From: Paenibacillus sp. AN1007
Lineage (GTDB): Bacteria; Bacillota; Bacilli; Paenibacillales; Paenibacillaceae
Assembly (NCBI RefSeq): GCF_040702995.1
Contig: NZ_CP159992.1
Span: 1,885,501-1,949,500, forward strand
Direction of reading: 5' to 3'
DNA: 64,000 bases
The position numbers and the translations under genes are program-made. The notes beneath the pieces were generated by a model. That model saw only the letters and a list, made by a program, of their open reading frames with translations, was not told the DNA's origin and made no database searches. This document shows, piece after piece, positions 25,125 to 34,041 of this stretch (its first letter is position 1; every line of letters starts with the position of its first letter).

Positions 25125-26429
25125 ATGGCTGTTATTGATGTAATCAAGTATGAAGGCTCTCCTGATGTGTTTGCCTGGAAACACCCCGAGAGTGAATTAG
25201 GAACATGGACGCAGTTAATTGTAAATCAATCTCAACAGGCCATCCTTTTTAAAGATGGAAGAGCCCTTGATTTGTTTGGGCCCGGAAGACATACGTTAAG
25301 CACCGCTAATATACCGATTCTAAATCGACTCGTTAACCTTCCATTCGGTGGAAAGTCTCCTTTTGCAGCAGAAGTATGGTATGTCAATCAGGTCAGCGCC
25401 TTGGACGTCAAATGGGGAACGGCGAATCCAATTCAAATTCAAGACCCCAAATATAATATTATCGTGCCAGTAAGAACCTTTGGGCAGATGGGGATAAAAA
25501 TTGTAGACTCCAGAAAATTTTTGGTCAAACTGGTAGGCACACTGCCGGAGTTTAACCAACAAAATATGATCAACTACTTCCGTGGATTAATTATTATGAA
25601 TATTAATTCGATGCTGTCTTCGTATCTGATCCATCAAAAAGTAAGTGTGTTAGAAATTAATGCGTATATTTCTGAAATATCACGGCATTTTGCAGACAGC
25701 GTCGCTTCCACGTTTGAAGAGTTTGGAATTGAACTGATCAATCTCTATATACATAATGTCAATTTGCCAGAAGAAGATCCTTCCGTCATCCGGTTACGAG
25801 AAGCGCTTGCCCGTAAAGCAGAAATGGATATCATTGGATATACCTATCAACAGGAACGTTCATTCGATACCCTTGAAGGTGCAGCCAAAAATGAAGGAAG
25901 CATGCAGTCCGATATCATGGGCGCGGGGCTTGGCATGGGGATGGGCGTTGGTCTCGGAGGTTCGTTCAGCAGCGAGATGTCACAGATGTCCAAAGTGATG
26001 GCTACAGCGGAGACGCCTTCCGTACGTTTATGCGGCCATTGTCATCATCCGAATCAGGAGCAGAGTTCCTTTTGCAGTAATTGCGGCAAGTCTTTGGCTG
26101 ATAAATCCATGACAACGGACTGTAATAACTGCGGACAACCGATGCAGAAGGGGACCCGGTTCTGCCCGAATTGTGGTGACAAGTATCATGCATGCCCCGC
26201 ATGTGGGGCCGATAATGCAGAGGATGCGAAGGAATGTACACAATGCCGTGAACCGATGCCAATCTCGTGTCCCCAATGTCATCATCTGAACAGACCTCAG
26301 ACCAAATTCTGTGGTAACTGTGGTACAGGTCTATCTTTAAGGTGCAGTCAATGTCAGCATGAAGTAAAGCCCGGTCAGAAATTCTGTCTGGATTGTGGAA
26401 ACAATCTGCAGAAAGGAGGGCAGGCCTAG
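25125..26429 (+). CDS. SPFH-domain protein with multiple C-terminal zinc ribbons (YdjI-like)
   Basis: Residues about 1-250 are an SPFH/band-7-like domain of the YdjI type (GRALDLFGPGRHTLSTANIP, then VPVRTFGQMGIKIVDSRKF), then a Gly/Met-rich hinge. From about residue 300 to the end there are five zinc-ribbon pairs, of the kind CGHCHHPN...CSNCGK and CPQCHHLN...CGNCGT. Bacillus ydjFGHI encodes a related membrane-stress set with a PspA homologue. Start ATG 25125 follows GTGGGGAA. The next gene starts on the last base of its stop. The long ribbon tail suggests recruitment of proteins or nucleic acid to a membrane platform, which is inference. Confidence 0.85.
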   Translation: MAVIDVIKYEGSPDVFAWKHPESELGTWTQLIVNQSQQAILFKDGRALDLFGPGRHTLSTANIPILNRLVNLPFGGKSPFAAEVWYVNQVSALDVKWGTANPIQIQDPKYNIIVPVRTFGQMGIKIVDSRKFLVKLVGTLPEFNQQNMINYFRGLIIMNINSMLSSYLIHQKVSVLEINAYISEISRHFADSVASTFEEFGIELINLYIHNVNLPEEDPSVIRLREALARKAEMDIIGYTYQQERSFDTLEGAAKNEGSMQSDIMGAGLGMGMGVGLGGSFSSEMSQMSKVMATAETPSVRLCGHCHHPNQEQSSFCSNCGKSLADKSMTTDCNNCGQPMQKGTRFCPNCGDKYHACPACGADNAEDAKECTQCREPMPISCPQCHHLNRPQTKFCGNCGTGLSLRCSQCQHEVKPGQKFCLDCGNNLQKGGQA

Positions 26430-27172
26430 TGATGGTAAAACGGAGCAATCTTCTCATTTTGGATGCGATTTATCTCGTATGTCTGGTCCTGATCTCTGTG
26501 ATTTCTTTTACGATATTTATGGATGCGTTCCAAACCATATCTTTCAGGATCAATCTGGTGGCGACTTATGCTGCAGTCACGGCATTATGGATTTATGTGC
26601 GTTATGTGATGAAAAATATGGAGCGCTTTAAACGATTTGTTCCAGGTTATGCAGCTGTATTTATTGTATTGGTAATTTATTTGTGTTGTGTTATTTGTTA
26701 TACACTTTTTGTAGGTTTCGCGGATCAAGGGCTGCGCTGGTTTGTTCTCCTGCATGTAGTAACTGCTGCTCTTGCTTTCATTGGTTGCGCCGTATTGTTG
26801 ATCTTCATTCGGTCAACAAGTCAGCATGAGGCGATTCAACAATCAAGTGCTGCAGACTTGAATTCCATTGACAAAGCTTTGAAGCAGCTGCTGTTTACGA
26901 TGGAGAATCATTCTGAATCTCATCTGGACAAGGACAGAGATTCAGTGAAATCCATCATCGAGCTGGTAAAATACAGCGATCCGGTAACTCCGGCTTCCAT
27001 GCAGTATACGGATCGTCAGATCCTTCTCGATATTGAGCTGTTGAACGACGAACTCGCATCTATGTACTCGGCAGGAGAATCAGTAAATAAGGAACGTTTA
27101 ACCAAGCAAATAATCCGTTTGAAGTCCCATTTAGAAGAAAGAAATCAACAGATTCTTAACAGCAAATCATAA
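26429..27172 (+). CDS. Four-helix membrane protein with cytoplasmic coil
   Basis: The GTG at 26429 shares its first base with the stop of the SPFH gene and is nine bases after AAGGAGG. The 247-residue product has four hydrophobic helices in its first 135 residues (two hairpins) and a charged helical tail of about 110 residues ending in LKSHLEERNQQIL. No named family is recognised. Tight coupling to the SPFH gene and to the zinc-ribbon membrane gene downstream indicates a membrane complex. Confidence 0.7.
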   Translation: MMVKRSNLLILDAIYLVCLVLISVISFTIFMDAFQTISFRINLVATYAAVTALWIYVRYVMKNMERFKRFVPGYAAVFIVLVIYLCCVICYTLFVGFADQGLRWFVLLHVVTAALAFIGCAVLLIFIRSTSQHEAIQQSSAADLNSIDKALKQLLFTMENHSESHLDKDRDSVKSIIELVKYSDPVTPASMQYTDRQILLDIELLNDELASMYSAGESVNKERLTKQIIRLKSHLEERNQQILNSKS

Positions 27173-27195
27173 TGAAGCATGTAGGAGGAAAAATA

Positions 27196-27558
27196 GTGAA
27201 ACGATTTTTTGGGATCATATTGATTATCATCTCTTGTATAACCATTCTATTCTCTTTGCTGCTGTTGTCGGAAGGGACAGATGTAGCGATTATAAGCACA
27301 ATTGCATTTTTTATCCCTGGTGTTGTTGTGCTCGTTACTGGAATTAAAATGTGTGCAAAGCCGAAAAATCATCGAGAAGAAGATCGCTACTACGAGCATT
27401 ACGATCGTGACGAAGAGTATTACGAAGACGAGTATGAAGAGGACGAATATGATCAACCCGTATCCGTGAGCTGTTCAGGCTGTGGAGCCAAAGTGAAGGT
27501 CTATCCGAATTTGGCTGCGGATTGTGATTATTGCGGAACAACGATGAGAATCTCGTAG
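27196..27558 (+). CDS. Small membrane protein with C-terminal zinc ribbon
   Basis: The GTG at 27196, seven bases after AGGAGG, gives 120 residues: two hydrophobic helices (about 4-25 and 32-52), an acidic Tyr/Glu-rich linker, and a single zinc ribbon CSGCGAKVKVYP...CDYCGTTM. An earlier ATG at 27172 has no ribosome binding site. It completes the three-gene SPFH cluster. A damaged copy of it follows at 27632. Confidence 0.75.
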   Translation: MKRFFGIILIIISCITILFSLLLLSEGTDVAIISTIAFFIPGVVVLVTGIKMCAKPKNHREEDRYYEHYDRDEEYYEDEYEEDEYDQPVSVSCSGCGAKVKVYPNLAADCDYCGTTMRIS

Positions 27559-27631
27559 TTTCACTGACTTCCTAGAAGCTTAAGAGTGAAGGCATGTGTT
27601 AGATTATTTGAGTGCGTACAACGTGTTCTAA

Positions 27632-28054
27632 ATTATAAGTGAACCTTTTATCTTCATTGAACTCTCCGTATTTGAATTTATTTTTATATTTTCAGCGATT
27701 AAATTACTCCAAAGAAAAAAGGCTGCTCAAAAACAATTTTATGGCGGGGACTATGAGAGTGATTCAGACCCGGCAGCAGAAAATGCTTATCGACCCCAAG
27801 AAATTGGAAATGGTTACTCAAGTTACAATAGTAATACGGTGCATTATACAAATAACCAGTCATATAGCTACACAGAGATAAATATAAACAGTGACAAGTA
27901 TGACAAAGACGATGAAGAAAAGGTTGAAGAGAGGGCAGAAGAAGCGCCAAAGAAGGTTTCACTTACTTGTCCAGGGTGTGGGGCGAAGGTAAAGGTGTAT
28001 CGGAAACAGTTTACGGATTGCGAGTACTGTGGAACAACGGTTGAGGCTTCGTAA
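27632..28054 (+). pseudogene. Decayed duplicate of the zinc-ribbon membrane gene
   Basis: One frame is open from 27632 to the stop at 28052 and ends with CPGCGAKVKVYRKQ...CEYCGTTVEAS, nearly the same ribbon as the preceding gene. Upstream it reads IFIFSAIKLLQRKKAAQKQF, like the end of a second membrane helix, and a Tyr/Asn-rich acidic linker. No ATG, GTG or TTG with a ribosome binding site opens the N-terminal part; the only in-frame GTG is at 27839, which would leave 71 residues. It seems to be a tandem duplicate that lost its start and first helix. Confidence 0.6.
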
Positions 28055-28075
28055 ATTAATAGAATAAATATAAGA

Positions 28076-28126
28076 AAAACCACAGCTTCCTCCCGTTGAA
28101 TAAGGATAGGCTGTGGTCTTCTTTTT
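28076..28126 (+). terminator. Terminator of the SPFH cluster
   Basis: Arms AAACCACAGC and GCTGTGGT with inner TTCCT/AAGGA pairing are followed by a T-rich tract. It stands between the decayed copy and the convergent LRR-like gene. Confidence 0.75.
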
Positions 28127-28183
28127 TCATAAGAATAACAAAAAGAAAGGCTATGAAGTTTTTTGCAAAATCCAACTTTTGCT

Positions 28184-29722
28184 CTAAAAATCTCTAATCC
28201 GATCAAAGACTTCGTATAACTGTTCGCAATTAATCTTGAAGGAACCTGACTGGTTTGTTTCCAACTGTTCCTCTAGTTGATCAATTAAGCCCGCAAGTGC
28301 AGCAGCAATTTTTTCACGCTCAATCGTCCCAATCCATTCCGATTTGGCATCCATTTGATTAAACGCCTGTGTATACTCTTGGGTGAAAGAAATGAGCTGC
28401 TCAGAGAGTATTTCTGCTTGAACGGTTCGCTGGCTCAATTCACGAATACGCTTCAGAGATTGTTTATACAACTGCGCGGCTTTTTTGGTATGTACTGCCT
28501 TGATCTGTTCCCTTCCGTCCCAATCCCGAAATGGATTGTTTAGATTCTCAGCGAGCCATTCCGGTTTACGAGGCTGACTTATATCCAGATCGATTCGAGT
28601 TTCAGCAGCTTTTTTATATCTGGTTTTGATCGACTTGGCTGCTTCTGCCGGGAGACTGCTCATCCAAAGCGTATGTAATTCAGGAAGCTGCTCGGGACTT
28701 GGAAATTGATCTCCATTAAAACCAAATAGGTCATTCGTGCTGAACATTTGCAATGATGTTAGATGCTGAATGGAATGAATACCGGATACCGTGCCGGGTT
28801 TACCCGACAAGCGTAATTCGGATAGTTCAGGATATGCATGAACGACAGATTCAATATCAAGCTCCTCGATCTTACGCAATTGAAGGGCACGAAGACGCGA
28901 CAGACCGCTAATTTGAGGCAGAGTTTCAGCTATGCTTAAGGTCAGCCGCTGTCCATCTGCAGCAGTATCAATAAGAAAACCTGGACTGATTTCTCCGGTA
29001 AGACTTAGAAAATCCATCTTGTCATTTAGTATAATTTTCTCCATTCCGCTAGCATCCACAACAAGCCGGGTCAACTGCGTTTGACTGAAATTCAGTATAC
29101 GCTGCCCGTGGTTCTGTACATGAAGTTCATAAATGAAGGGATTCTCTTCTAGAAAAGGAATGATCGCTTCGTGGTACCCATTCATCTCGATATGAGTCAG
29201 ACACGGAAGTGCCTCAAGTTCAGCTACATCGTCAGCCGAAGTTGGAATGAAGTTACGAATCGTGCTGGTGTTACGCCGCATGTTAATCCCGCGGGCGGTG
29301 ATGTCACTGTGGTCATTAGCTGCCTGCTTAAAAAGAGTTCTGCGGCTTTCATCGATGAGCTCCCATTGCCGCTGACGATACAGGCTTTCTCCAGTAGGCC
29401 AACCCGAACTGTAACTTCGTGATTCTTCGGTAATCAGGGGAGGTCGGCTGCCGACTAAAGTATAGGATACGGGAATCTCCGCTTTTACATAGTTATGTTC
29501 TAGGGTACCATTCCAAAAATAGAAATTGCAGATCAACGGTTTCATCACGTCAAGCTCGGATTCCGTTGGGAGTTGATCTCCAGACCAGTTCAATTGCAGA
29601 ATCGCGGCTAGTTGACGTGGTTTTTTATCTTCTGTTTCTTTTAAAGCAGTGATCTGACAGGCCGTATATTGCTGCATTTGCTCATTAAAGCTGCAGTATA
29701 TATCCCCGATAGATGGAAACAT
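28184..29722 (-). CDS. Leucine-rich-repeat-like protein of unknown function
   Basis: The 512-residue protein starts behind GAGAGGAG. The middle (about residues 165-370) holds irregular leucine-rich repeats, for example LSRLRALQLRKIEELDIES and YPELSELRLSGKPGTVSGIH. The first 160 residues and the helical last 130 (about 390-512, with coil-like spacing) match no family I know. There is no signal peptide or anchor, so it is cytoplasmic. The layout of an LRR core with a helical tail suits a binding protein. No neighbour points to a function. Confidence 0.65.
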   Translation of the reverse strand: MFPSIGDIYCSFNEQMQQYTACQITALKETEDKKPRQLAAILQLNWSGDQLPTESELDVMKPLICNFYFWNGTLEHNYVKAEIPVSYTLVGSRPPLITEESRSYSSGWPTGESLYRQRQWELIDESRRTLFKQAANDHSDITARGINMRRNTSTIRNFIPTSADDVAELEALPCLTHIEMNGYHEAIIPFLEENPFIYELHVQNHGQRILNFSQTQLTRLVVDASGMEKIILNDKMDFLSLTGEISPGFLIDTAADGQRLTLSIAETLPQISGLSRLRALQLRKIEELDIESVVHAYPELSELRLSGKPGTVSGIHSIQHLTSLQMFSTNDLFGFNGDQFPSPEQLPELHTLWMSSLPAEAAKSIKTRYKKAAETRIDLDISQPRKPEWLAENLNNPFRDWDGREQIKAVHTKKAAQLYKQSLKRIRELSQRTVQAEILSEQLISFTQEYTQAFNQMDAKSEWIGTIEREKIAAALAGLIDQLEEQLETNQSGSFKINCEQLYEVFDRIRDF

Positions 29723-29966
29723 AATAAACTCCTCTCAACTTATAAAGAGTATCTGGAAAAAAATGAAGCCCAATTCGTTATCAGAATTATATCATCTAAG
29801 CCTCACAAACTTCCAATTCGACGCCAGCACAGACCACATTCTTCTCATCCTCAGCACGCACAGTTTGGCTCAGCTATATGCCAGAGCTTGAATGCAGTAT
29901 TATCTCATGATTTCCCAGCATACAGTACAACAACGAGATGTTTGCCCAAGGAGGAGAATAGAACTG

Positions 29967-30575
29967 ATGATTAATCCGATTCTGAAATCCCCGAACGTTC
30001 CGCTGGCCGCAGATTCTAACGCTGTGGTCAATTACCGGAGAGACCCAAACAACTATGTGACTCAGTTATTTGGAGAGCAATTGCCCACAATTGAAAATGG
30101 TTTCTTCAATGTATACTTGAGCAAAGGCATTATTGTGCAGCCGCATTGGCACCCTAATGTCACGGAGATGGTTGTCGTCATCAGCGGAGAGATTACCGCT
30201 TCAGTGTTCAATCCATTCACACGTGAACGAATTACGTATCGTCTGAAGCCTGGTCAGGTTGTTGTTTTTCCCAAAGGCTGGTTTCACTGGTTTGTGGCGG
30301 AGACGGATGGTGTATACGTGCTGACGATTTTTGATCAACCGACACCTGACATTGTATTCGGGGCAGATTTTCTTGCCGCGACACCACCGGAAGTGGCCCA
30401 CCGCGCATACTGTCTGGATGAAGAAGCTTATGCTAAAGCGGCAGCTTCCATTCAAAATGATGCGATTCTGGGTCCGAATATCGGGTGTGGAGCAGGCGTT
30501 TCTGACATCTCCGGTGAAGCTTCCAAGTCATCACCGACATCAACTTCCACATCAACTCCTAAACCGAAATCCTAA
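29967..30575 (+). CDS. Cupin-domain protein, paralogue of the 16870 gene
   Basis: The ATG at 29967 lies ten bases after AAGGAGGAG. The 202-residue protein has a single cupin barrel with metal-site residues His60, His62, Glu67 and His107 (VQPHWHPNVTE and GWFHWF) and ends in a Ser/Thr/Pro/Lys-rich tail. Its core aligns with the cupin at 16870: NPFTRERITYRLKPGQ here against NPFTSELLHFPITPGQ there, and similar FGADFLAATPPEV/FGSDILRLTPANV blocks. Both end in low-complexity tails of different composition. The substrate is unknown. Confidence 0.8.
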   Translation: MINPILKSPNVPLAADSNAVVNYRRDPNNYVTQLFGEQLPTIENGFFNVYLSKGIIVQPHWHPNVTEMVVVISGEITASVFNPFTRERITYRLKPGQVVVFPKGWFHWFVAETDGVYVLTIFDQPTPDIVFGADFLAATPPEVAHRAYCLDEEAYAKAAASIQNDAILGPNIGCGAGVSDISGEASKSSPTSTSTSTPKPKS

Positions 30576-30625
30576 GTCGTAGTCCTGAGTCGAATCATTT
30601 CATCTTGATGAAACGAAGTTTTACG

Positions 30626-30660
30626 ACCTGCAGCTGGAATCTACCAGTCTGCAGGTTTTT
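30626..30660 (+). terminator. Terminator of the second cupin gene
   Basis: Arms ACCTGCAG and CTGCAGGT enclose a 15-base loop and are followed by TTTTT. Confidence 0.8.
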
Positions 30661-30738
30661 GAGCGGCAGTCGTTGACTTCATTCACCCTCCCTCTGTTAC
30701 TATAGGAGTATCAACAGTGAATATGGAGGATATCACCT

Positions 30739-31419
30739 ATGACTGCAGCTGAAAATGAATGGCTGGAAACAGCGATGAGTTATGCACCGGTTATCATGTT
30801 TGATAAGAACGAACCTTTTTATCCTGATTTAGTTGGCGTGTCTGTGCTTGAGCATTCTGGACCGTCTCCTTCGTTTCGAAGAGAGATTCAATTTCCTCCC
30901 GAAGCGGTTCGATATGTTATTGAGTATGCCATTTGGTGGGACTACGAGATTGGCCATCTCTATGAGATGGAGCATGTATGGGTGTATGTAGGGCATGATG
31001 GAGAGGTTGTCGACTGTGAAGCGAGTTTTCACGGGAAGGTATTAAGAGGGCTGCTGAGGGATAGAGTTAATCTGGTAGATCGCCATGTGTGCCTGTATTC
31101 ACAGCCAGGTAAACATGCTTTTTCACCGCTGCCCGTTGTGTTTGAACTGCTGCCAAATCTGTATAGTGCAGCCGGGGCTCAGGCGGGTTGTGACGGTCTG
31201 CTTGTGAATGAGATGTTCCAGCCCTATTTTCAAACGAGTGAACAGATTGATGCCCGTGTTATGAAATACCTGCAAACGAAAGCGTTTGTACCCTCGATGC
31301 AGTTTGAAGAGTACTTGCTCAGACCAGAGATGTTCATGACATGGGACAAGCTTTTTACACTTATTCCACAGCGAATAAAAGACTGCCTGAGAGAGCTGGA
31401 GCAGCTCGAAGAAACTTAA
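30739..31419 (+). CDS. Conserved protein of unknown function
   Basis: A 226-residue soluble protein starting nine bases after GGAGG. It has the blocks YAPVIMFDKNEPFYPDLVGV and EHVWVYVGHDGEVVDCEASF, where conserved acidic and His residues could make a metal or active site, and a helical end. The first block is loosely like Vps62-type proteins, but I cannot assign a family with confidence. It stands alone between two terminators. Confidence 0.6.
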   Translation: MTAAENEWLETAMSYAPVIMFDKNEPFYPDLVGVSVLEHSGPSPSFRREIQFPPEAVRYVIEYAIWWDYEIGHLYEMEHVWVYVGHDGEVVDCEASFHGKVLRGLLRDRVNLVDRHVCLYSQPGKHAFSPLPVVFELLPNLYSAAGAQAGCDGLLVNEMFQPYFQTSEQIDARVMKYLQTKAFVPSMQFEEYLLRPEMFMTWDKLFTLIPQRIKDCLRELEQLEET

Positions 31420-31493
31420 TAATGATTAGATAGGTTAAACTGATGAGAACATGAAAAAATGAAGTTTTTTGGATTATTTCGCACAACAATCAT

Positions 31494-31533
31494 AGCAATC
31501 AAGCTCACTAATCATGGGTTTGATTGCTTTTTT
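31494..31533 (+). terminator. Terminator after the 30739 gene
   Basis: Arms AGCAATCAA and TTGATTGCT with a 17-base loop are followed by TTTTTTT. Confidence 0.85.
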
Positions 31534-31987
31534 TGTAGGACAATTGAATCAAATATTAGAAGTTTTTATTAGACTTAGGTCATGATATGGGAGGGTGAGT
31601 GGGATAGATGTAAAAATATTAGCCTAATTGTAATGGACGTTAGTCGGAAGAACTACGGACAACAATATAGGTCTACTTCAAAAAAAGCATATGTTACGCC
31701 CGGATAATCATGTAAGAAAGGATCGTAATAAAAAGGAAATGTATTTCGCGAAAATGAAATTTGTATTATGAATTTTTGATTTATTAGTGTATTTAACATT
31801 TTAAACAAGAGTCTATATAATGATAATTAAAATACATAAAAATGAAATTTTACAAAAATAAAAATTCTCTATTCAGTTTTATAATATTTATGTCGAAATA
31901 CATCGTATGTTGTCTAGAGAGCGATCCATAGAATGGATTAGCACACTTTTTTTACATAACTGGACAAAGAACTTAGGGGGAGATCAA
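31534..31987. other. AT-rich intergenic stretch before the chemosensory operon
   Basis: About 450 bases with no supported gene. The composition is much more AT-rich than the rest, especially 31730-31890, and it must hold the promoter of the MCP operon. I could not pick a convincing -35/-10 pair or a SigD-type site. It ends with the ribosome binding site TAGGGGGAG. Confidence 0.6.
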
Positions 31988-33577
31988 ATGAAGTGGTTTG
32001 GCAACTTGAAAACAGCAACAAAGATTATCTCGGCTTTCATGGTTGTATCTATGATTCTTGCGATTCTTGGAGTGTACTCTATCACTACTCTTAGAAGTAC
32101 CAATGAACGGAGTAAGGAAATGTACAACAACAATTTGATGTCAGTAAGAGAACTAGGCGCAGCGCAGTCGAATTACCAGAGAATGCGGGTTAATATACGT
32201 GATCTCAACTATGAAAAAGATGCTGCAGAACAGACTCGAATTGTTCAAAATATTAATTCCCTTAGAGAAATGATTGACAATCAAATCCAAGGCTATCGTC
32301 CTCTAGCCACCACCCCCGAAGAATCAGAAATTCTTAGCAAATTTGATAAGCAGTATTCAAATTATATGCAGGTGTTTGACGAAGGTATGAAACTTGCGCA
32401 AGGCAATAATGATCAAACATTTTTGACTTTTTTGAAAGCAACACTCAAACCTCCTGGTGATGAAGCGCTGGCAACGTTAGGGAGTCTGGTGGATTTGAAC
32501 GTGAAACTGGCGGAACAGAACAACACGAAGTCTAAAGAAGCATACTCCAACGCATTCACTGTCACCATGATTATAGTCATCGGGTCCGTTGTTTTCAGTA
32601 TTATTATCGGATTCGTAATTTCTCGCTCCATTTCCAGACCTCTTATGGCTATGCTCGGTCTGGCTTCCGAAGTTTCTAACGGAAATCTCACGCTGAAATC
32701 TGATATTTCTTCCAAAGACGAAGTGGGTCAACTGGCCTTTGCAATGAACCGCATGGTGGATAATTTGCGAGAATTAATCAATACCATTGTGTTGAATTCA
32801 CAGAGCGTCGCAGCATCGTCGGAACAGATCTCAGCAAGTACTCAGGAAATTGCAAGCACAAGTACAAGTCAATCGAGTGAGGCTTCCAACATCTCGGAGT
32901 TGTTCAAGGAATTGTCTCTGGCCATTAACTCTGTAGCTGCAAGTGCTGAGGAAGCCGCCGAGCTGTCGAATGATACCGTGAAGACTGCCCGAGAAGGAGG
33001 TCATGTTGTCCAGACCTCTCTTGAAGGCATGCAGGCTGTGAATACGAAAATGGCAAAGCTTGAAGAGGATTCCCGCAAAATTGGCGACATCATTGAAGTT
33101 ATTGACGACATTGCTGAACAGACCAATCTGCTTGCACTGAATGCAGCGATTGAGGCAGCGCGTGCCGGAGAGCAGGGAAGAGGTTTTGCGGTTGTAGCTG
33201 ACGAAGTTCGCAAACTCGCTGAGCGCAGCGGTGAAGCGACGAAAGAAATCACAACGATCATCAAAGTGATGCAGGAAAATACGCGACAAAGCGTACAAGC
33301 GGTTTCGGATAGTGTGGCCCAATCGTCCAAAACGGGGCAGGCCTTTGATCAGATCGTTGAGATGGTCAACAATTCTTCGCAGAAAGTGAATGAGATTGCA
33401 GCTGCGTGTGAGGAAGAGGCAGCTCAAGCGGCCGAGGTCATGAGTTCGGTTGAATCCATCTCGGCATCCAGTGAGGAGTCGGCAGCGGCATCAGAAGAAA
33501 CGGCGGCAACCTGCCAATCGCTGGCTCATCTTGCCGAAGAGTTGTCTCGATCTGCCGCGGCTTTCAAAACCCAGTAA
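31988..33577 (+). CDS. Methyl-accepting chemotaxis protein
   Basis: A 529-residue transducer: helix TM1 (about 11-32), a four-helix-bundle extracellular sensor (about 33-180), TM2 (about 187-210), HAMP, and the long cytoplasmic signalling coil with the conserved hairpin tip [20 protein letters not shown] followed by [20 protein letters not shown]. The sensor is of the 4HB_MCP type, whose ligand cannot be read from sequence. The start is the ATG at 31988, behind GGGGGAG. CheW and CheA genes follow at once, so this receptor probably has its own signalling array. Confidence 0.93.
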   Translation: MKWFGNLKTATKIISAFMVVSMILAILGVYSITTLRSTNERSKEMYNNNLMSVRELGAAQSNYQRMRVNIRDLNYEKDAAEQTRIVQNINSLREMIDNQIQGYRPLATTPEESEILSKFDKQYSNYMQVFDEGMKLAQGNNDQTFLTFLKATLKPPGDEALATLGSLVDLNVKLAEQNNTKSKEAYSNAFTVTMIIVIGSVVFSIIIGFVISRSISRPLMAMLGLASEVSNGNLTLKSDISSKDEVGQLAFAMNRMVDNLRELINTIVLNSQSVAASSEQISASTQEIASTSTSQSSEASNISELFKELSLAINSVAASAEEAAELSNDTVKTAREGGHVVQTSLEGMQAVNTKMAKLEEDSRKIGDIIEVIDDIAEQTNLLALNAAIEAARAGEQGRGFAVVADEVRKLAERSGEATKEITTIIKVMQENTRQSVQAVSDSVAQSSKTGQAFDQIVEMVNNSSQKVNEIAAACEEEAAQAAEVMSSVESISASSEESAAASEETAATCQSLAHLAEELSRSAAAFKTQ

Positions 33578-33601
33578 TTATAACGAATTGAGGGTGAAAC
33601 G

Positions 33602-34027
33602 ATGTCTTCACTTCAGGTAGAACAATATATCGAACTGTCGGTCGGGGCAGAGACCTGTGCCATTCGTATCGAAGAAATTCATGAAATTATAAAAATGCAG
33701 AGCATTACGGATATTCCTTTCAGCAGGCCTGAAATTAAAGGGGTTATGAATCTGCGCGGTAAGGTCGTTTGTGTGATGAGCCTGCGCAGCCTGCTGGGTA
33801 TGCCGGATGAACGGGACACTCGGGCGACCCGAATCATTGTAGTGCGCTATCAGGAAGAGTATATTGGTTTGATTGTAGATCGAGTCAGTAAAGTTACAAC
33901 TTATTCTGATATACATCCGCCTGCTGGTGGTCACGGACGTCACATTGAATCGTTTTTTCACGGCATTGGTCAACAGGGAGACAATCTGGTTGGGATTTTG
34001 AAGCTGGATGAAATATTGGGCGGTTAG
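33602..34027 (+). CDS. cheW: CheW-like chemotaxis coupling protein
   Basis: This 141-residue protein is a single CheW domain: IELSVGAETCAIRIEEIHEI, FSRPEIKGVMNLRGKVVCVM and the closing GNLDEI-type end (VGILKLDEILGG). CheW links receptors to the CheA kinase at the membrane array. The gene lies 24 bases after the MCP gene and 14 before cheA. Confidence 0.93.
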   Translation: MSSLQVEQYIELSVGAETCAIRIEEIHEIIKMQSITDIPFSRPEIKGVMNLRGKVVCVMSLRSLLGMPDERDTRATRIIVVRYQEEYIGLIVDRVSKVTTYSDIHPPAGGHGRHIESFFHGIGQQGDNLVGILKLDEILGG

Positions 34028-34041
34028 GAGGGAATACACCA

